Of a stretch of DNA of 64,000 nucleotides, positions 1 to 10,929 are shown piece after piece. Under the pieces are notes generated by a model. It had not been told where the DNA came from, searched no databases, and saw only the letters and a list, made by a program, of their open reading frames with translations. The stretch is from positions 496,001 through 560,000 of the forward strand of contig JALQBC010000023.1 in NCBI GenBank assembly GCA_023375675.1, read 5' to 3'. Position numbers and translations under genes: made by a program. Position 1 is the stretch's first letter. Each line of letters opens with the position of its first letter. The DNA is from Cytospora piceicola. Taxonomy: Eukaryota; Ascomycota; Sordariomycetes; Diaporthales; Cytosporaceae.

Positions 1-479
1 AGACAAGCAGGGTGCTCAGCAGCACACTTCGAGCTGTATAGGAACCTGCGGAGCCGCTCGATCCTCTGGCCCCAGCCGGGCGCCTCCTCAGCGGCGCGAC
101 AGCCCTCACAGTACCAGTCTCTGTGCAGAAGGCGTAGTAGCTGCGGCCTATCCCCGGGCATCCCGCCGCGGCCCTCCGCTACCCGTAGCAGCTCTTCCGC
201 CTGGCCCCTGTGGGACATGGAAGAGAAGCGCGGCCACGTAAAGGGCCCGCGGTAGCTTTCCGCCACCTCGTCGACGTCTTTCGCGCAAGGCAGGTACGTT
301 CGCAGCCTGCCAAGTATGATCTCGGTGCATAGAGGGGGGAACTTGCGCGACGCGCGACGGATACACTCGACGCCGCAGTTGTCGAGGGTATCGATGATCC
401 GGGTAAGGATATCGTCCGGAAGCCGGTGCAGCGGACTGCCTGTCTCGTTGTGCCATACCGCCGCGACGAGGGGGTCCAT
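1..479 (-). CDS. F-box-like protein, 3' end cut by window edge
   Basis: The reverse strand reads open from an ATG at 479 to base 1, about 159 residues, with no stop. Residues 17-33 (LHRLPDDILTRIIDTLD) fit the start of a fungal F-box helix: leucine, LP, then DI/L spacing. A basic, cysteine-containing segment follows. Near the edge comes a CEGC motif and a second Cys-containing stretch ending in EHPACL, a layout common in fungal F-box proteins that carry a Cys-rich segment after the F-box. F-box proteins normally bind Skp1 and recruit substrates to SCF ubiquitin ligases, but the substrate cannot be inferred. The rest of the gene is outside the window, so length and C-terminal repeats are unknown. 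The start is the first in-frame ATG and no intron is needed. The frame is clear; the family call is moderately sure. Confidence 0.6.
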   Translation of the reverse strand, partial: MDPLVAAVWHNETGSPLHRLPDDILTRIIDTLDNCGVECIRRASRKFPPLCTEIILGRLRTYLPCAKDVDEVAESYRGPFTWPRFSSMSHRGQAEELLRVAEGRGGMPGDRPQLLRLLHRDWYCEGCRAAEEAPGWGQRIERLRRFLYSSKCAAEHPAC

Positions 480-1307
480 CGTTGGTTTGGTTTGCGAGTA
501 ATCATGGTCATCAAAAAGGTCAGAATAGCTTGGGGGTCGAGGGGGCTTCATCTCGCGTTGCTGCTCTCCTCTTGGAAGTGACTGTGGTGGCGTGGTAGAC
601 AACGGTCCATTGAAGTTGGGTGTAGGCGATGTTCCGCTACGATTTGGATGCCTGCGGCCTATCTGAAGCCGTAAGAATGATACCATGTTCACTGAGTCTA
701 CCTAGTACGATGATTAATATGTTCTTGTCCGGTGTGAGACGTGGAAATGCAAAAGACAAGATGTGTGAATAGGTGGGGTTAATGTATGATGAGCCACAGA
801 CATGACAATCTACAGCATGACTGGTCACAAGTAAGTCTCTATAGAGGCTGATGATTTCCATGTGGTTCTACTCTTTGAACCTAGTCCGAGACCTTGTCGA
901 GTCCTGTGTACTTTAAGTACATGTACAGTAGGTTTGGAGGAGTGTGCAGAACACGGTGCGATTAGGCGAGTGTCAGTATTTCAGAAGCATGCTATATGAG
1001 TAAGTTCCGTTCTTAGTCCAGCTAGGCCAGAGAACGATCGAATTAGTAGTAAGTCTGCCTGCTTTGGCCTTCGATGGGCTGGATATAGAACTTGGCCAGG
1101 CCGTGGCGCACGTTCACGCTCTTACTTATGCAGCTACTGGTTTTTCTTTAAAGGGAAGTACGCTCTATACTGTGTATTACGAGTCTATTCCCTTCATCTA
1201 TAATCATTACCAGTCAAGCTTGTCATCTCCCATGAGCCATGTGCGCTCCATTCGAAATGCATGTGAGATACCTCGAGGCATCGTTTCTACCGCCTCACGT
1301 CCCGCCA
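480..1307. other. Intergenic spacer, no gene seen
   Basis: This 0.8-kb stretch separates the divergent 5' end of the F-box gene from the 3' end of the transporter gene. It has short open frames only and no recognisable protein similarity. It contains AT-rich segments around 700-760 and 1000-1050. I see no repeat or RNA gene. Confidence 0.5.
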
Positions 1308-3057
1308 TCAACCATGGTGTCTTCCACGCAGTCCCTTGATATTAGTACCGAACGTGTCTTGGATGCCGACAACCTCAGCCTGCTTCCCGTGCTCGGTATC
1401 TGAGACTGACTTCTCGACCACTTCCCACTCCGTCCCAGCTGCCACTTCGAGATTCTTGCCTCTCGTCTCACGCACATAGAAGAAGCAGAAGACTGCAGCC
1501 AGGACGTCGAAACCCATAAAGATGAGAAATGTGTTGGCTCCCACATTCGAGATCATGTACGGGCTGGCGAATGAGAAACAGAAGGATGTGGCCCAGTGGG
1601 CGAGCATAGTAGTCGCCAGGCCGACGGCGCGAATGCGCGTTGGGAAGATCTCGGGGGCGTACGCCCACGGGACCGGACCCCATGAGCAGTTATAAACCTG
1701 GCAACTGGTTTAGCCATCGTCTAGGAGAGGGATCCGGCGGCCTTGGCAGATGTCGAAACTCACCATGATGTCCAGATAAATCATCGCCACCACCGCCCTG
1801 CCAGCGTTTGTGACCGTCGCATTGGACTCGGTCGGAATCTCGTCGACCACAAGAGCAGTAACAAGCATGCACGCAGCCATCACCGCCGATCCACCCGTCA
1901 ACAAGGCCCTCCGGCCAAACCTCTCCGCCAACACCCAGATAAAGAACGAGCAAGCAATGACCTTGACAGCACCAAACAGGCCCGTTAGCAACAGATCCCG
2001 GTTCCCACTGCTCCCCACCAACAACTTGAAATACTGCGGGCCGAAGACAGCCAGGGCACTACTCCCCGTAGCATTCTGGAAGATAAACAGCGTCGGCCCG
2101 ACAAAGAAGCGGATCCTGTTCGCCGGCTCCAGAAGCTCCTTCAGCGAGAACTCCTCCCGGGCGGCCTCCTCGGCGCGCAGGCCGAACCTCGTCTCGTCGA
2201 ACTCCTCCCGGGTCCTCTCGCCCCCGTCGCCACGGATCCACGACAGCGAGCGCCAGGCCTCGTCGTCGCGGCCCTGGGTGAGGAGCCACCGGGTGGACTC
2301 GGGCAGGGTGAAGCAGCCGAGGAGCATGATTCCTATGGCGACTAGCTCCAGGCCTACTGGGATCTGCCACTCGGCCGAGTAGCTGGCCATGTGCTTGTTT
2401 TTGGCGACGCCCTGGGAGGTCGGCACAGTTAGTATTTATGGGGTGGGTGCCAAGGCAGGTGAAGGGATTAACCCACATAGTCTACCCAGTAGGCAGTGAA
2501 CACGCCCCAGGTATATAGCCACTGGTAGAACGACCCGCAACGTCCTCTGATTTCCTTGGGTGTCATCTCCGCCGAGTACATCGGTACGACAACGGATTGG
2601 CCACCCATTCCAATACCGGCCACGATCCTGCCGACATACCATGCTGCTATTGATTTCGTAGGACAGACCTGGATGATGACGCCGATGCAAAATATTGCCG
2701 TTGAGCCGATGATGGTGTATTTGCGGCCATATTTGTTGGTGATGGGGTACACAGCAAGGGCAGCTAGGAAAGAACCGAGTTGTTCAAGGCCAACGGTTAG
2801 AGACGACACTGCGGAGGCGCCGCCCGTTGAGAAATCGTTGATGAAGGGCTTGTATGTAAGAATACCACCTGCAACGCCGGAGTCATAGCCGGCCAGAAAT
2901 GATGATATACTATAATTAGAGCTCCACATCAGCTTAAAGTGAGCCCAGTAGAAGCCGGAAAGTGAACCACATTGACTTACAAGATGATGGCGGCCAAGTG
3001 GTATGCACGGTATGTCCCTAAGCGCGTGTTAAGCTCTGGCACCTTCAGGAAAGCCAT
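1308..3057 (-). CDS. MFS sugar transporter (sugar porter family), 4 exons
   Basis: Exons 3057-2981, 2909-2477, 2411-1764 and 1697-1308 join in frame to 515 residues, the usual size for a fungal sugar porter. Introns are about 66-71 bases with GT...AG ends and a CTAAC-like branch site in intron 2. Visible family marks are AGYDSGVAGG in TM1, NKYGRK after TM2, an RGR loop at about 147-149, LPESTRWL at 206-213, a second GRR motif, and the ETRGKNLE end motif. The protein is a 12-TM plasma-membrane H+/sugar or quinate-like symporter by family. The TM7 motif reads FQNATGSS, where many hexose transporters have QQxxGxN, so the usual substrate-contact Asn is replaced and substrate is unclear. The intron 2 donor (GTGGGT at 2476) was chosen because it keeps frame. 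Family is confident; exon edges are fairly sure. Confidence 0.9.
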
Positions 3058-3515
3058 CTTCGCAAGTCACAATGATTAGCAAAATTTTGAAACGTAACGG
3101 ATGACTTCCGGTGGGAAGTTGGATGAGCTTAGGGTTGCATCCGGCCGCAATGCACATCTCACGGGAGCCAAGTCTGTTTTATTGTCCTCGGCTGAGTATG
3201 GTAGCCATGTATCTACCGACTGCTGAGGTGACCACGAGGTTCCAGTCGCACAAGTTGTCGCTGGAAGGATTCCGGTGTGTGGTACGCACCCGGTGTAGTG
3301 CGGATTGCGTGCTCTGTTCCTTGTTATGAGCATCAAGCCTATCGGCTCACTTCAACCGTATGACTATTGCTGCATGTTTCTGGAGTCAATGCGGGGAGAT
3401 GGGAGACTGCTTACTTACAAAGAAAATTGGTCAGTGATTAGGTATTTAGAGCGCAAAAACCATAGGGGATTTTCATGACACTGTTTCTAGCGCTTGTTTC
3501 CACCAAGGTGGGTGG
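3058..3515. other. Upstream region of the transporter gene
   Basis: This 0.46-kb stretch must hold the promoter and 5' UTR of the transporter gene. I see no clear TATA box or convincing ORF. It ends at the left terminal repeat of the TRIM-like element. Confidence 0.4.
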
Positions 3516-3668
3516 TGTAGTAGGGGAAGGAGCGTTCGGCTCTGTTTACAATGTATTTAAGACTAAGTTTACTACGGTAAACATACTGGAGATCTCTTCT
3601 CCACAACATCAATAACACTACCCAAAACGGGCTGGCCCCGTCCTTCATTTTTACTCCATTTGATTTCA
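3516..3668. repeat. Left terminal direct repeat (LTR-like, 153 bp)
   Basis: It starts TGTAGTAGGG and ends TTTGATTTCA. It is identical to 4329-4481 except for one G/A transition, and sits 813 bases upstream of its partner. Confidence 0.75.
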
Positions 3669-4328
3669 TAGTGATGAGACTGGGACGCCCACGTCAAGGA
3701 GTTTAAAAATGATTGCTCCCATCAATATTCCAGCTTCTACGATATCCTTTTAAACGGGTCGACTGATTCCCCGCCTTTTACTACGAAAGTCCCTCCTTTT
3801 ACCGAGTCTAAGAGAACGACTGGTCTGCCGAAGACGTTGCATCCGAATCGAGCACTTCCCTCCCTTTGATTGAAATTTAAGAGATACCTTCCCGACCGAG
3901 TCGGAGACTTTTCTACGAATACGTTAACCGCGTTACCGAGTCTAAAAGATCGCTATACTTGCCCGAGATCCCTTTTGTTTGTTCCGGCCTCTGTTAGCGT
4001 CCGGTTGCGATAGCACTTGCGTCTGTGGCTTTAGTGCCGGCTCAAAGCCTAGATAGAGAATGAGATAGTAGTGGGTGGCTATGCCTGTCCGGCAGTGTCT
4101 GTTTTATCGCGGGTGTAGGTAAGGGAAGTTAGGTTCTGAAGATCGGGACGGGTCGAGTACTTTGGTGAAAACTTTATAAACGGGTTTGGTGGTTTATGGT
4201 TTTAAGATTTAAGTTGGCGATAACGGCTTCGAATAAAGTGCCTGTCCGAAACGAGGAGTTGATGACTTTAATGGTGATAGCTTCGTTGGGGACCTCGGGG
4301 TCTCGGTCCTTATATGAAGGTAGCCTCG

Positions 4329-4481
4329 TGTAGTAGGGGAAGGAGCGTTCGGCTCTATTTACAATGTATTTAAGACTAAGTTTACTACGGTAAACATACT
4401 GGAGATCTCTTCTCCACAACATCAATAACACTACCCAAAACGGGCTGGCCCCGTCCTTCATTTTTACTCCATTTGATTTCA
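4329..4481. repeat. Right terminal direct repeat (LTR-like, 153 bp)
   Basis: Partner of 3516-3668. It is followed by GTGG, which also precedes the left copy. Confidence 0.75.
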
Positions 4482-4930
4482 GTGGCTTACCAGTAGTATC
4501 TCGTAGCCGTCTCGAGGTCAACATAATGGTGCTTCCGCAGTACACTGGCGTTCATACCAAACCGTGGTACAGGGGGGGGGGCATGTGAGCTAGGGGCGGC
4601 TTCAACTGAACCCTTGTAGGCTGCATTAGCTCACTTGATTCCGAATGCCCGGATATCGGTCAGTAACGCGATTGGGGAGACGGCCATTGTCGCGTGCAGA
4701 GCAACCCAGGTCTAAATGCTAGGATAGTATGCCCTGGGCCAAGATAGTTGAGGCAAGAGTTGCATCATGTGGACGACAAAGGGATGAGACGGGCCGAATG
4801 CTGTGATATAATAGTTCCAGAATTATAGCTCGGCTCATCATTCCTGGTATTTTTGGGTAAGATGCGTCTCATTTCTACAGAAACCCGATATTTTCTACAG
4901 CTATTTATCAAAATGCCTATATCAGATCCC
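4482..4930. other. Spacer between TRIM element and decayed sequence
   Basis: No ORF of note and no recognisable similarity. A run of G bases lies at about 4571-4580. Confidence 0.4.
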
Positions 4931-5895
4931 CTTCTTACCCGACGACAGTCTAAGCATCGAAATTATGCCCCGGATGCGCCTCCTCTCTGTAATCGATATC
5001 GGCGCCGACGCAACTGATATCTTTACCGACCGTATGCTTCACGCCTGGCTCGCCCTGTTTTATCGCCACTAGAGCCCGCCTTCTCGAGGCTCCAGCTTCA
5101 GTCAGCTCCGAGCCTGAATACGATGCGGTAGCGGCCGAAGAACGCTACGAGATCTTCTGCAGCACCTTCCTGCTTACCGTACTACCTGCCTTCGCCCTTG
5201 CCAGACGGACAGGCAGTAGGACAGGCGGCTGCTAAACCTGCCTATATACTATATATAGCCGTATTCGAGTTCCTCTGCTAGAACTTCGGACCCGCGCTCT
5301 TTCTGCAGCAGCATGACTATTTCGGCTACCTACTGGGGTATAAGTATATTTTAATCGCGTACGGTAAGAGGGCCCTGGCTGGTGCCGCGCTTGGCCTGCT
5401 AAAGAGTGTGGCGGCCCTCTATGCGCTAATAGGCGGCTTATATACGCGCCTCTCGGGCATTATTAATATCTAACTTTAAGGGCACTGTGCCGCTTCTCTG
5501 CCTCTATGCGGATCTGAGCTTCCCCCGAAAGAGGAGGAGGGTGGCAGCGAAGAAGATATACCGGACACGCGATACTATGGAAGAGGAGTAGAGGGCTGCT
5601 CTCCTTCCCAAGTCGACTTTTCTTCCGGGAACAACAAATCTACGTCTTGAACCGCTACTAGGATGGAAGCTGGTGGTGACTGGGGCTTGGAGCTGCGACA
5701 CCGAGCTGGAGAGGGGGGTATTTTACGTGATTTCATCGATGACTTTAGCTTTGAAGGGATCGCTGGTATTCAAGGCGAGCCCTCAATGAACTTCGCAAGG
5801 AGGCGGACCCGAGCTATATTATAAGGAAGGTGCACGCTGAGTTGGATGCGTTGGGATTGCTTGAGATTTATCTGGACAAGGACTTGACCAAGTAA
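4931..5895 (+). pseudogene. Decayed coding sequence, unknown family (repeat-related)
   Basis: Several short stretches read like protein but in different frames and with stops between them. One runs IDIGADATDIFTDRML at about 5000-5048; another carries RYEIFCSTFLLTVLPAF at about 5145-5200; a third runs GYLLGYKYILIAYGKRALAG at about 5325-5384. A last open stretch at about 5771-5895 ends EIYLDKDLTK before a stop. The first 250 bases resemble 26885-27140 in the same window, including a shared CGCCxCTAGAGC core and CTCGAGGCTCC, so this is a member of a dispersed family. I do not recognise the protein. C:G pairs are still common, so decay is not mainly by heavy C-to-T mutation. It could be a transposon-borne gene or a duplicated host gene. 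Confidence 0.4.
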
Positions 5896-7295
5896 AGATC
5901 CCATGGGATTGCTTGATTATACAACACGTTGGGGGTGAAGGATCACAGCGCGGAAGAGTTAACATGCATATTATTGCTTGTTAGGGTCCACTGACCGGTG
6001 ACTAGGGTTGATTTCTGGGCCCTTTGAGTGATAACTTACCTATCTACTCGAGTGTATCACCTGATAAGCAACAAACCATTTCAAAACAAGCTGCAGCCCA
6101 GCGACCAGGGGCCCCGAGGCTCTGCGGATCATGGGAGCAGTACCACACTTACAAACTCAAGATGAACTACAAAAACTGCGCTATAACCTTCCTTTACTAT
6201 CTTCCACCCGCATACCAGCGTATACCAGTTCCTATCCTTTGATTTAAATTTGAACCTGCCCTTTGGAATCAGTTTTGCTGGTTGTTCTGGATACCCTACA
6301 TGTAGGGTACTTTTGCGTAAGGCTGAGCACCTTAACAGGGAAAACTCCAATCGTATTCCAAGCTCAATTGCGAAGACATAGAAAAGACGGCGAGGCCTTG
6401 AGATCCGGACTGGGTCCACAAGGTGATTCTGATTGACATGGAGACGGCGCGATGAGGAATCTCCATCCACACCCGTTCCTAGGCTGGCACTCCACAGGGT
6501 TGGCATTTCCATCTTATACTTCGAAAAAGATATTGAATCATCGCATATTCTCAGGCTCAACCTTCATGACCACTCTTATTCGTACTGCAAGTGAGATTCT
6601 AGCAACTCCAGTGAATAAGCCCCTCCCCCTCGGGCAAAGGTCCTTCACCTTGTTATAATTTGTTAATCTGACGCCAGATTGCGTCAACCAGGACTATTCC
6701 GGTATTACCGAGCCTGGCCCGGGAATGATGCATATCCCCCAATAGGTCAGTCTGTGACAACATGCCCCTATACGTTTCTGATGCATAATCAGATTTATCG
6801 CGTACCGTAGACTTGGAAGGAAGGCCAAGCAGAGCGCGAGCATCTCATCAAAGATGAATGCATAGCCAGGTTTGATTGTACATACACTATTGCACGCAGA
6901 AGACCGCTCACTTGAACCACACAATGTTGGCTGCACCCGTAATTGAACGCGACGACGTTGGCTGCAGGCCTCGGGACCATCCATTCGGATGATCCTATGG
7001 CCGCAGATACTGAAACCCATCCATGGATAGACCCGGTATTTCCTGATGTTAGAACCAATGAAGGATTACATCTGAGACCAAGTGCAACCAACTCCGCTTC
7101 TGTCGGGAATGCGTGATAGGTAATCGGCAACTAACAAAAATACAGATCTATGTGTGCCGTCACCTATATTGGGGCATGTCTTTAAAGGGGGGGGGGGGTC
7201 CAATTCGATCCGTCGAGTCAATGATTTCAATCCTCTTCTCACAACCCATCACCCGTCATCCTTTCGCAACATACTCAAGTAGCCAGTCCACAATC
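5896..7295. other. Intergenic spacer and promoter of the adenylation-domain gene
   Basis: About 1.4 kb without a convincing gene. The longest open stretch, on the minus strand at 6129-6560, shows no known motif and has no supporting context. A run of 12 G bases lies at 7187-7198, about 100 bases before the next start codon, and a pyrimidine-rich stretch follows it at about 7229-7265. Confidence 0.45.
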
Positions 7296-9138
7296 ATGGG
7301 CTCAATAACACACGAAGTCGATGGTGAGAAGCTCTTCATCAAGCTCATCGAGGAGAAGGCCAAATGGACACCGGATCACACCTTCGTCCGCTTCCCTGGT
7401 GAAAGCTGGGAAACTCAGGGGTATAGCACGATCACCTGGCGACAATATGTCAATGGTATCAACAAGGTGGCTCATTGGCTAGACGAGAGGCTTGGCAAGT
7501 CCGAGAACAATGATACTGTTGCCTATATGGGGCCAAACGATGTTCGGTATGCATTTGTCTGGCCAGCCTTGAATAAGACCTACAGAAAAGTAAGGCTGTC
7601 ATCACTATTTTGCGATGTTGTTTGGAAACAACCACTAACTCGACTGCAGTGTCTGATCCCTGATGGCCGCATCACAAAGCCCGGGTTGAGAAATCTGCTC
7701 AAGGCGACTGACTGCAAGGTCTGGCTGTACGCACAAGAAGACACGAGCAGCCTTGAAGAGCTTGGGATACCTGAAACTTCAGCCAGAATGCAGCCTTTTC
7801 CGTCGTTGGAGTGGTGCCTCTCGGCCGACGGGACCCCTGTGTATCCCTACGAGAAGTCTTGGGAAGAAGCCAAAACCGATGATATTCTTATCATCCACAC
7901 CTCTGGAACCACTGGTAAGATATGCTGTTTCATTTGATTATCATCTTTTGGCCCGTAATTCCAAGCAGAGCACTTACATGTTGCGTCTAGGTATGCCCAA
8001 GCCCATCTTCACCAACAACGGGTACTGGGCTTGCCAGACCACAATCGGCGTGATGTCTCGCAAGCACTGGCCTCAGGGAACGCTCCTTGACTCTCAGATC
8101 GGCAAGACCATCTTCACCACCTGCCCGCCCAAATGGGGCGCAGGAGTAGCCACCATGATTGGAGCGCCCGTGTATTGGGACTGTGTGACTGTGCTTCCGC
8201 CCCCTGATAACTACAGCGTCTCCCCGGACCTCTTTAAGAAGATCCTGGGCCTAAACAAGGTCCAGAGCCTGTGGTCCGCACCGCAGACTGTCGTCAGTCT
8301 CTACAAAGACCCTACCACTCAATCCATTTTGAAAACTCTGGACAACATCATGTACTTGGGGGCGTCACTTGATCAGGCCATCGGGGATGACTTGTGCATG
8401 CATACCAAGCTTATGTCGTACATATCCTCGACTGAGACCGGCGTGCGGTACATCCTCACCCCCAGAGACAGGAGGTTGTGGCATACTTTCGAGTATGCGC
8501 CCGAAGGCCCTCACCAATTCATTAAACGTGAAGGGACCGGGGCTGCTGGGGATGGGTCCGATGATCTCTACGAACTCGTCTTCATCAGACCCGCAGACGG
8601 CAAACCATCACTCTTCTGCTCGGTTTGGTGGAATCCTATGTACAAGGATGTCGACACCGTTGAGACGCGAGAGCTCTACTCGCCCGTCAAAGATCTCGGC
8701 GGCAGGACGAGGTGGGAGTTCAAGTCGCGAACAGATGACCTGTTGAAGTTGAACTGGCTTGCCAAGTTTAATGCAAAGCACATCGAAACAATGATCCTTC
8801 GGCATCATGGTGTCGATCATGTCCTTGTGGGCGGCGAGGGCAGACCTGTCCCGTTCGTTATCGTTCAGCCCAAGAACGGCGCCGGGGAGGGGAGGACTGC
8901 AGACGAGCTGCTGAGCGAGATCTACGATAACGCTGTAGCGCAGGCCAATCAGGCGGATGTCGGTGAGATCAGGATCCCAAGGGAGACCGTCCTCCTGTCG
9001 AAGAAGGAGAAACCTTTCAAGGTCAGCATGAAGGGGTTGGTGGTAAGGAGGGATGTTGAGAAGGAATATGGTGAAGAGATCGAGGAAGCTTATGCGAGAC
9101 ATAAGAATGCAACAGGAAATGGTGGCACTCAGGGATAG
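7296..9138 (+). CDS. Stand-alone NRPS-like adenylation (AMP-binding) enzyme, 3 exons
   Basis: Exons 7296-7589, 7650-7914 and 7991-9138 give 568 residues. The protein is an ANL-superfamily adenylate-forming domain. It has the phosphate-loop HTSGTTG at 181-187, split by intron 2, then the YLGAS and SSTET stretches of the acyl-site core. A late RTDDLLKL motif marks the hinge before the C-terminal lobe, and a Lys-rich end (KEKPFKVSMKG) has candidate catalytic lysines. The sequence most resembles the A domains of fungal NRPS-like carboxylate reductases. It stops after the A domain: no carrier-protein serine motif and no reductase domain follow. It may activate an acid for release as adenylate or transfer in trans; the substrate is unknown. 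The start ATG (MGSITHEV) follows a pyrimidine-rich leader. Intron 1 is a multiple of three and stop-free. Confidence 0.85.
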
Positions 9139-9954
9139 GCGTCGACGTGTCTACAAGACGTCCAATTTTCTTTTTAGAGTCTGTTTCTGATATTTGGGTC
9201 CCAAGCATGCCCCTGGTCATGTGGCAATGTGGGTCTTCCCGTCGGATTTCCTTCCTGATGTGAAGACTACCAGGCTACTTAGGTAGGTATTAATCACAGT
9301 CCGATTATCTCGCCGGTCTACACAATAAATTAAACAGGCACTTCATGATAACATGAGCTTGTACGATGTGACCCGGAAGTATTTGGTGCGCAGGTAGTGT
9401 TAGTCAGAGGTGAACAAAACTCCTGGACTGATATTGTGGTTCTACCACTTCTTGCACCGAAGAAACACCGCGACATAACGGTCGACAACAAGCACGACCC
9501 ATGAATAGCTGACCGGGGGATATGAAAGGAATAGGAAAAGGAAGAGGAGAGGGTGCTGTCACCTAGTATCTGCAAATAATTCTGTCATAGAGATGAAAAG
9601 GTTTCATCGCAAGCGAGCCGCGAATATCTGTTGTCTTCGCTGGGTGGACGTGACCGGACCGGGTCTGATGGGTTTACGGGTCGCGGCCCGGGGCCGACCG
9701 TTGATTTTCGGAGCGCTAAACCGGAACAAGAGAATCTAATTTTAACCACATGGCCTGTCTCATCTCAGGATACACGGGAGCCGAAGGATTTTGTCCGACG
9801 ACATCTCATCCTCCACGCCGTGCACGATCACCGTGGACTCCTGCCTGGAACCTCAAGTGCAAGCCCCAAAGGCGGGGCGGTTTCTTTTATGTCTATGTCA
9901 ATCATTTGCGACTGTGATCGCCAAACTTCACTCACTCCATCAAACGCTCTGACC
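9139..9954. other. Intergenic spacer; promoter of the secreted-protein gene
   Basis: An open frame extends upstream of 9955 to about 9631 but lacks protein-like character and precedes a clear signal peptide, so it is read as 5' leader or promoter. No repeat or RNA gene is seen. Confidence 0.45.
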
Positions 9955-10740
9955 ATGATATACGCGAGCCGCTTTTCCCTCCTATTGGCCTTGGGCCTGG
10001 CCACCCTCATTTCCACCGCTTCCGCAGACGGCACTGGCGTATGGGTCACACCGCACGATAGCTACTCATCCTCTATCGGAGTGCTGGGATGCAAGATCAA
10101 CACAAACCGGGTGGCCTACTGGCCCTGGGCCGTGGACTGCGACAACATCTGTGTCAAGCTCAGCTACGCTGACCGGTCGGTCCACCTACTCCGGATCGAC
10201 CACTCCGGTGGCGCGTACGATGTCAGCTACGACGCGTGGAATTACCTCCAAACCGGGAAGTCCGCTGCCAAAGACCCAATCGCCGGTGGTGCCGTGGCCA
10301 TGACCTACGAGAACGCGTCCGTGTCGGACTGCAGCGACCTGATCCACACCGACGGGCTGCCGCTGAGCGCGGCCAACAGCATGAACTACCTGGCGAGCTG
10401 CGTGGAGGACTCTGCCAGCTGGGTCGGGCAGAACTACGTATTGTTTAATATTGACGACTCCGTCTGTTCGCTGGGTTACGACGAGAAGTGCACTCTGGAT
10501 TGGGCATCTGGGCAGAACCAGGCGACATGTGGTCACACGCTTGGCCTGCAGGCCGAGCTGACGACGGATCCGGTATACAACATTCGATACCCGACGGGTG
10601 AAAAGGTTTTGGCATCTACGGGTGAGGCGGCGAATGATGGCGCAAGACGTCTAGGCCGCGATGTGATGCGTATCAAGATTCGATGTCTCTGGATCTTTAT
10701 GTTCTTCGTGGGGGCAGACTACTTAGGATATAATATGTAA
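9955..10740 (+). CDS. Cys-rich secreted protein, possibly double-psi beta-barrel
   Basis: The chosen start gives 261 residues opening with a classical signal peptide: a basic MIYASR end, a leucine/alanine core, and a likely cleavage after about residue 24 (TASADG). The mature part holds about ten cysteines. The segment GVLGCKINTNRVAYWP, then CDNICVKLSY, then a YDVSYDAWNYL stretch, follows the pattern of small secreted fungal proteins with a barwin/double-psi-like layout, but that fold is an inference. The gene is intronless. The last about 40 residues after YPTGEKV turn basic then hydrophobic (LWIFMFFVG), unlike the core. This could be a GPI-type tail, a missed 3' intron at a GTGAGG around 10621, or read-through. 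Function is unknown; an extracellular role is likely. Confidence 0.7.
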   Translation: MIYASRFSLLLALGLATLISTASADGTGVWVTPHDSYSSSIGVLGCKINTNRVAYWPWAVDCDNICVKLSYADRSVHLLRIDHSGGAYDVSYDAWNYLQTGKSAAKDPIAGGAVAMTYENASVSDCSDLIHTDGLPLSAANSMNYLASCVEDSASWVGQNYVLFNIDDSVCSLGYDEKCTLDWASGQNQATCGHTLGLQAELTTDPVYNIRYPTGEKVLASTGEAANDGARRLGRDVMRIKIRCLWIFMFFVGADYLGYNM

Positions 10741-10929
10741 GCCCGATAATATATGGAGCGGACGATGCTTTCCAGTGCCCCTCTTCCCAAGTACTTGAAC
10801 ATAGTGTCAAATATTCAATGTTTTGGTTATCTGCACCCAAGTATCGTTACTACTGATTCAAATCCTCCTTGTTTATCTAGACTCTACCGGAGACGCAGCT
10901 GAAATGTCGTCTCATTTTCCGTTTTTGGC

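Larger units (their letters stand above)
3516..4481. mobile_element. TRIM-like miniature LTR retroelement
   Basis: Two direct repeats of 153 bp, at 3516-3668 and 4329-4481, differ at one base only (G at 3544, A at 4357). Each begins TG and ends CA as LTRs do. The sequence just left (3512-3515) and just right (4482-4485) is GTGG in both cases, a possible 4-bp target duplication. The 660-bp interior is too short for gag-pol and shows no intact retroviral domain, so the element is non-autonomous in the TRIM sense. On the minus strand the repeat contains an AT-rich TATA-like stretch and a pyrimidine-rich end, but orientation is unproven. I could not find a convincing primer-binding site or polypurine tract. 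The near-identity of the repeats suggests recent insertion. Confidence 0.65.

Noticed and set aside
3487..4545. Two similar minus-strand frames that could be taken for a duplicated gene
   Set aside because: The shared part is exactly the 153-bp terminal repeat, so it is a feature of the mobile element and not a gene family.
6129..6560. 143-codon minus-strand frame
   Set aside because: No family pattern, no splice sites or context; taken as chance.
9631..9954. Upstream extension of the secreted-protein frame
   Set aside because: It lacks protein-like composition and would bury the clear signal peptide that starts at 9955.
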